Assembly (NCBI GenBank): GCA_964577255.1
Contig: CAZNYM010000037.1
Coordinates: forward strand, 1-18,212
DNA length: 18,212 nt
Source: Micavibrio_C sp964577255
Lineage (GTDB): Bacteria; Pseudomonadota; Alphaproteobacteria; Micavibrionales; Micavibrionaceae
Reading direction: 5' to 3'
Part shown: in pieces, positions 15,356-18,212 of the stretch
How positions within the stretch are numbered: the stretch's first letter is position 1
How the letters are laid out: each line of letters opens with the position of its first letter
Made by a program: the position numbers and the translations under genes
The notes under the pieces: model-generated
The model's database searches: none
Told to the model about the DNA's origin: nothing
The model's input: the letters and a program-made list of their open reading frames with translations, nothing else

Positions 15356-15492
15356 GGCCCATTTAATTACATAATATTAAAGTTAAGCCCTTAAGCGGCA
15401 ATGAGAACCCGGGCATAATGGGTTGTAGCTTTTGCCATCCGTCCTGTGCTATCGGCAAAAAGCAATCCCACTTGAACCCGCTGCGTCCTGTT
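15356..15492. promoter_or_regulatory. Divergent promoter region between the export gene and the histidine kinase gene
   Basis: The stretch is AT-rich around 15361-15395. Minus strand: TTGCCG (15401-15396) with AATATT at 17-base spacing (15378-15373) or TATTAT at 19 bases (15376-15371). The start point would be near 15364, too close to the GTG at 15355 and better suited to a start at 15256 or 15244. Plus strand: a weak TTAAGC (15391-15396) and CATAAT (15414-15419) pair with 17-base spacing. The two candidate promoters face away from each other and overlap, so shared control is possible. Confidence 0.35.
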
Positions 15493-17664
15493 ATGATCAA
15501 AGCCCTGCTCAGGCTCAATCCCGCCGCCAGCGACCCGCCGGAACTCCACCGCGGCCTGCTGGCGCATTACGTGCGCAACCACAGCGACACCTGGGGTGTG
15601 CCGGTGGCCTGCGCCCTGATCGGGCTTCTGATTGCACAATGGGAACCGTTGTGGGAAGTCGGGCTGTGGCTGATCTGCTCCTGGGTGTCCTCGATCGCGC
15701 TGATCGTCATCTGCAAGCGGTTCGGCGACGGCACGGCGGTCGAGCCTGCGCAATTGCGCCGCTGGGTGATCGCCATCGCCGTGCCGCGCTTTCTGTTCAT
15801 CCTGTCATGGTCGTCGCTGGCGTTCTGGGCCTGGACGCCCGAACAGCCGCAGACCTTCTTCGTCATCATGTCGATCCTTGTCTCGACCATGGCCATGAAT
15901 GCCTCGCAGAGCGGCTCTTTCCTGCCTTTCTATTATATGGAGATGCTGCCCAAGCTTCTGGCCGTGCTTCTCGTCAGCCTGCCTTCGGGCAATATGTTCC
16001 AGGTGACGATCGCGGCGCTGGCGCTGATCGGCGCTGCGTTCTTCACCAAGATCGCCTACGCCATCAACCTGTCCACCCGCACCTTGCTGCGCCAGCAATA
16101 CGAGCTTGCGCATGCCAAGGAGGAAGTCGAACAGGCCTCGCGCGCCAAGTCGTCATTCCTCGCCACCATGAGCCACGAAGTGCGCACGCCGCTTAACGGC
16201 GTTCTGGGGATCATCAACCTGCTGAAAGACACGCCGCTCACGGCCGAGCAGGCGGAGTACGTCGAAACCGTGCGCTATTCCGGCGAAACCCTGCTGACGA
16301 TGCTCAACGACATTCTGGATTTCTCCAAGATGGAGGCCGGCAAGTTCGATCTCGAGGACGTGTCGTTCGAGACCGGGCGCCTGGTCGAAAGCGTGGTCAA
16401 CCTGATGTGGTCGCGCGCGGCCGAGAAAGGCCTGATGCTCGAAGCCGAGGTCGAAGGCAACATGCCGCCCTTCATCACCACCGATCCCACGCGCCTGCGC
16501 CAGATCCTGCTCAATCTCGTCGGCAACGCCATCAAATTCACCGACAAGGGGCGGGTCAGCATCATCCTGCGTGCCGTCGGCGACGGAGCGGGGGGTGACT
16601 TCACCGACTTTCCCGCGCCGGGGCAGAGCCTGTGGCTGCATTTTGACGTCGTCGACACCGGCATCGGCATTTCCGAGGAAGCGCGGGCCAAGCTGTTCCG
16701 CGAGTTCAGCCAGGTCGACTCCTCGATCGCGCGCAGATACGGCGGCACCGGTCTCGGCCTTTCTATCTGCCAGCGCATCGTCGCGCTGATGGGCGGGCGC
16801 ATGGGCGTGGAAAGCTGGCCGGGGCAGGGCAGCGTGTTCTGGTTCGAGATCCCCGCGCGCGTAGCCTCGTCTGATGCTTCTATCACCGGCTACGAAGATA
16901 CCGGCGATATTCCGCATCTGACACCGCTCAACATCCTGCTGGCCGAGGACAACCGGGTGAACCAGAAAGTTACCGCGGGCCTGCTGGAAAAATTCGGCCA
17001 CGGCGTCACGATCGCCGAGGACGGCGCCGAGGCGCTCGAAGCGGTGCAGAAAAGCGCTTACGACGTGATCCTCATGGACATGCAGATGCCGGTGGTTGAC
17101 GGCCTGCAGGCCACGCGCAACATCATCGCCCTGGGCGGGCGTTACGCCAATATCCCCATCATCGCGCTGACGGCGAACGCGCTGCGCGGCGACGACGCGC
17201 GCTGCTTCGCCGCCGGCATGGTCGATTACGTTTCGAAGCCCGTGCGGCCGGTCGAGCTGTTCCGCGCGCTCGCGCGTCAACTGCCCGACAAGGTCATCGA
17301 TGCGGGCCTGCCGGGCCCGGCGATGGCGGGCGCGGGCGGTGGCAACATCCGCGAGCTTGAGAAGGCGCTCGGGCCGTCCTTTATCGCCAACTTCATGAAG
17401 GACTATCTGCCCGAGCTTGAAAATCTTTATCGCCGCATCGAAACCGCGTACGACCAGGGCGACGAGAAGGAGTTGCTGCACGCCGCGCACGATCTCAAAA
17501 GTCTGAGCGCGCTGTTCGGTCTGGGACAGATGAGTGCACTCGCAAGCGCCGTTGAAATGTGCTGCCTGCAGGGCCGTTGGCAGGACTCCGGTCCGCAGGT
17601 CGGCAAGCTGCAGGCGCGTTTCGCCGACGATCTCGAGGCGCTGCGCCAGGCGCGCGGTTTGTAA
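15493..17664 (+). CDS. Hybrid sensor histidine kinase with REC and Hpt domains
   Basis: The product has 723 residues from ATG 15493; an ATG at 15418 in the same frame is possible, but a candidate -10 box covers it. Six membrane helices (about 35-50, 55-75, 91-112, 120-138, 151-164, 168-190) form the sensor; no PAS or periplasmic domain is seen. A short coiled coil leads to the HisKA domain, with phospho-acceptor His228 in SHEVRTPLNG. The HATPase domain has the N box LLNLVGNAIKF, DTGIGI and GTGLGLSI. REC (about 478-595) has AEDN, phospho-acceptor Asp529 in LMDMQMP, and the Lys in YVSKPV. The C-terminal Hpt has His666 in AAHDLKSLSALFG. This is a full internal phosphorelay that would pass phosphate to a separate response regulator not in the window. 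The signal is unknown. Its position beside the polysaccharide export gene suggests, but does not show, control of that locus. Confidence 0.95.
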   Translation: MIKALLRLNPAASDPPELHRGLLAHYVRNHSDTWGVPVACALIGLLIAQWEPLWEVGLWLICSWVSSIALIVICKRFGDGTAVEPAQLRRWVIAIAVPRFLFILSWSSLAFWAWTPEQPQTFFVIMSILVSTMAMNASQSGSFLPFYYMEMLPKLLAVLLVSLPSGNMFQVTIAALALIGAAFFTKIAYAINLSTRTLLRQQYELAHAKEEVEQASRAKSSFLATMSHEVRTPLNGVLGIINLLKDTPLTAEQAEYVETVRYSGETLLTMLNDILDFSKMEAGKFDLEDVSFETGRLVESVVNLMWSRAAEKGLMLEAEVEGNMPPFITTDPTRLRQILLNLVGNAIKFTDKGRVSIILRAVGDGAGGDFTDFPAPGQSLWLHFDVVDTGIGISEEARAKLFREFSQVDSSIARRYGGTGLGLSICQRIVALMGGRMGVESWPGQGSVFWFEIPARVASSDASITGYEDTGDIPHLTPLNILLAEDNRVNQKVTAGLLEKFGHGVTIAEDGAEALEAVQKSAYDVILMDMQMPVVDGLQATRNIIALGGRYANIPIIALTANALRGDDARCFAAGMVDYVSKPVRPVELFRALARQLPDKVIDAGLPGPAMAGAGGGNIRELEKALGPSFIANFMKDYLPELENLYRRIETAYDQGDEKELLHAAHDLKSLSALFGLGQMSALASAVEMCCLQGRWQDSGPQVGKLQARFADDLEALRQARGL

Positions 17665-17670
17665 AATCGC

Positions 17671-17705
17671 CCCTGTTTTCGCTATTTTTTCTATCAGAAA
17701 ACGGG
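17671..17705 (+). terminator. Possible weak terminator after the histidine kinase gene
   Basis: CCC-T-GTTTTC (17671-17680) can pair with GAAAACGGG (17697-17705), with one bulged T and a 16-base T-rich loop. It is followed only by CTTTCC rather than a T run, so termination strength is doubtful. It sits seven bases after the stop codon, before the rRNA promoter region. Confidence 0.35.
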
Positions 17706-17713
17706 CTTTCCAG

Positions 17714-17793
17714 CATAAAAAAATATGTAAAATAAAAAACTTAAGAAAACTTTAAAAACCCGTTTGACACGGCTTTGCGCTTCGGTATATAAG
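17714..17793 (+). promoter_or_regulatory. rRNA operon promoter P1 with UP-like A/T tract
   Basis: TTGACA (17764-17769) is followed after 16 bases by TATATA (17786-17791), or after 18 bases by TATAAG (17788-17793). The tract just upstream (17714-17758) is almost pure A/T, as expected of an UP element contacted by the RNA polymerase alpha subunits. The discriminator after the -10 is GC-rich (GGCCGCC), typical of stringently controlled rRNA promoters. Transcription would start near 17799. Confidence 0.8.
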
Positions 17794-17834
17794 GGCCGCC
17801 TCGGCTGAAAGACGCTGATCTATCTGAAAACCGC

Positions 17835-17863
17835 TTGACCGTGCGCTGCCTGCGCCCTATTTT
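17835..17863 (+). promoter_or_regulatory. Candidate second rRNA promoter P2
   Basis: TTGACC (17835-17840) and TATTTT (17858-17863) are separated by exactly 17 bases. This lies about 70 bases downstream of P1, the usual arrangement of tandem rRNA promoters. The start point would be near 17870. Confidence 0.5.
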
Positions 17864-18088
17864 GCAGGCATCAACTGAAAACGGCTGCCGGGGTTACGCT
17901 CCGGCTAAAGATAGAAGCGGTTCCGCAAGGGACTGTGCAAAGGTTCTTGTACATCGTGAAAGAAAGAAGAGATACGCAGGCAGCAGCGCTGTGGTACGTG
18001 TTGAACACACATACGACGGAATTAGCTGACGCTGAGCGTATTTACTTACGTGACGCAATTGTCAGCAGATTCTTTGTCAATCAACTGT

Positions 18089-18118
18089 ATCTGCCTTCGG
18101 ACTTGTCCGAGAGCAGAT
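18089..18118 (+). other. CUUG-capped hairpin just upstream of 16S rRNA
   Basis: ATCTGC (18089-18094) pairs with GCAGAT (18113-18118), and TCGGA (18097-18101) with TCCGA (18106-18110), across a 2x2 internal loop. The loop CTTG (18102-18105) is a known extra-stable tetraloop. The hairpin ends ten bases before the mature 16S start, so it may guide processing or early folding. Confidence 0.6.
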
Positions 18119-18127
18119 GCTGAAATC

Positions 18128-18212
18128 AAACTTGAGAGTTTGATCCTGGCTCAGAACGAACGCTGGCGGCAGGCCTAAAACATGCAAGTCGAACGCTGTA
18201 GCAATACAGAGT
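18128..18212 (+). rRNA. rrs: 16S ribosomal RNA, 5' end (partial)
   Basis: The sequence contains the universal GAGTTTGATCCTGGCTCAG segment (18135-18153), then GAACGCTGGCGGCAGGCCTA and ATGCAAGTCGAACG. The mature 5' end is set at 18128 by lining up with the E. coli 16S start, giving 18 bases up to the TTTGATC end as in E. coli. The first 85 bases are present; the rest runs past the window. Near the end, CTGTA-GCAA-TACAG (18196-18209) forms a very short helix 6 with a GNRA loop, as in many alphaproteobacteria. CCTAAAACATGC replaces the common CCTAACACATGC. Confidence 0.98.

Larger units (their letters stand above)
17799..18127 (+). other. 16S rRNA 5' leader
   Basis: About 330 bases between P1 and the mature 16S start, with no convincing gene; the short open frames here lack support. 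Two boxA-like antitermination candidates are visible: TTCTTGTACATCGTG (17944-17958), which resembles the TTTGACATTGTGA element of alphaproteobacterial rRNA leaders, and ATTCTTTGTCAAT (18069-18081). A stable hairpin lies at its end (18089-18118). Processing by RNase III would need the distal strand beyond the window. Confidence 0.6.

Noticed and set aside
16153..17490. Minus-strand open frame of 445 codons opposite the histidine kinase
   Set aside because: It lies opposite the HisKA, HATPase and REC motifs; no recognisable domain and shadow-type composition.
17835..18123. Short open frames in the rRNA leader (64 and 62 codons)
   Set aside because: They lie within the transcribed rRNA leader, with promoter and hairpin structures explaining the sequence; no ribosome binding site of note.
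1..18212. CRISPR array, insertion sequence, tRNA gene or phage gene
   Set aside because: Reading through the window I saw no regularly spaced repeats, transposase motifs, tRNA cloverleaf landmarks or phage structural genes.

Overview
The window reads as a scaffold piece from a GC-rich alphaproteobacterium. This rests on three things: an alphaproteobacterial-type HemY with TPR repeats, a 16S rRNA 5' end of alphaproteobacterial type at the right edge, and dense GC-rich genes with short spacings and start/stop overlaps. Two runs of N (10 and 100 bases) show a draft assembly. I cannot name the genus.

Left part (1-4140): the 3' portion of hemY runs into an AT-richer gene for a secreted, membrane-anchored 716-residue protein. 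I read it as an N-terminal helical/TPR-like half (DUF4034-like, Sel1-like) followed by an archaemetzincin-like domain whose zinc-binding motif is gone. Its 3' end overlaps, antisense and by 120 bases, the 3' end of a rhomboid protease gene. Positions 3981-4140 form the divergent spacer to the next gene.

Middle part (4141-6280): an omega-amino-acid:pyruvate aminotransferase, whose PLP-lysine region lies in the 100-N gap, ends at a perfect rho-independent terminator. A convergent gene for a 220-residue protein of unknown function follows on the minus strand. A divergent regulatory region with an inverted repeat lies to its right.

Polysaccharide part (6281-15355): a plus-strand run encodes a small secreted protein, a TauE/SafE-type permease, an O-antigen ligase/polymerase-like membrane protein, a GT4 glycosyltransferase, a Wzz-like co-polymerase and a WaaE-like GT2 glycosyltransferase. 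The last members are coupled by 1-base or nearby start/stop overlaps. It meets a convergent minus-strand pair: a large multi-SLBB outer-membrane export protein and a second GT2 transferase, overlapping by 11 bases. Together these supply polymerisation, chain-length control, sugar transfer and export of a surface polysaccharide. No flippase or initiating sugar-phosphate transferase is in the window, so the locus is incomplete or split.

Right part (15356-18212): divergent from the export gene is a hybrid sensor histidine kinase (six predicted membrane segments, HisKA/HATPase, REC, Hpt). It is followed by an rRNA control region (A/T-rich UP-like tract, two tandem sigma70-type promoters, a leader of about 330 nt ending in a CUUG-capped hairpin) and the first 85 bases of 16S rRNA.

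The best candidate for something undescribed is the 716-residue pseudo-archaemetzincin protein and its overlap with the rhomboid protease.
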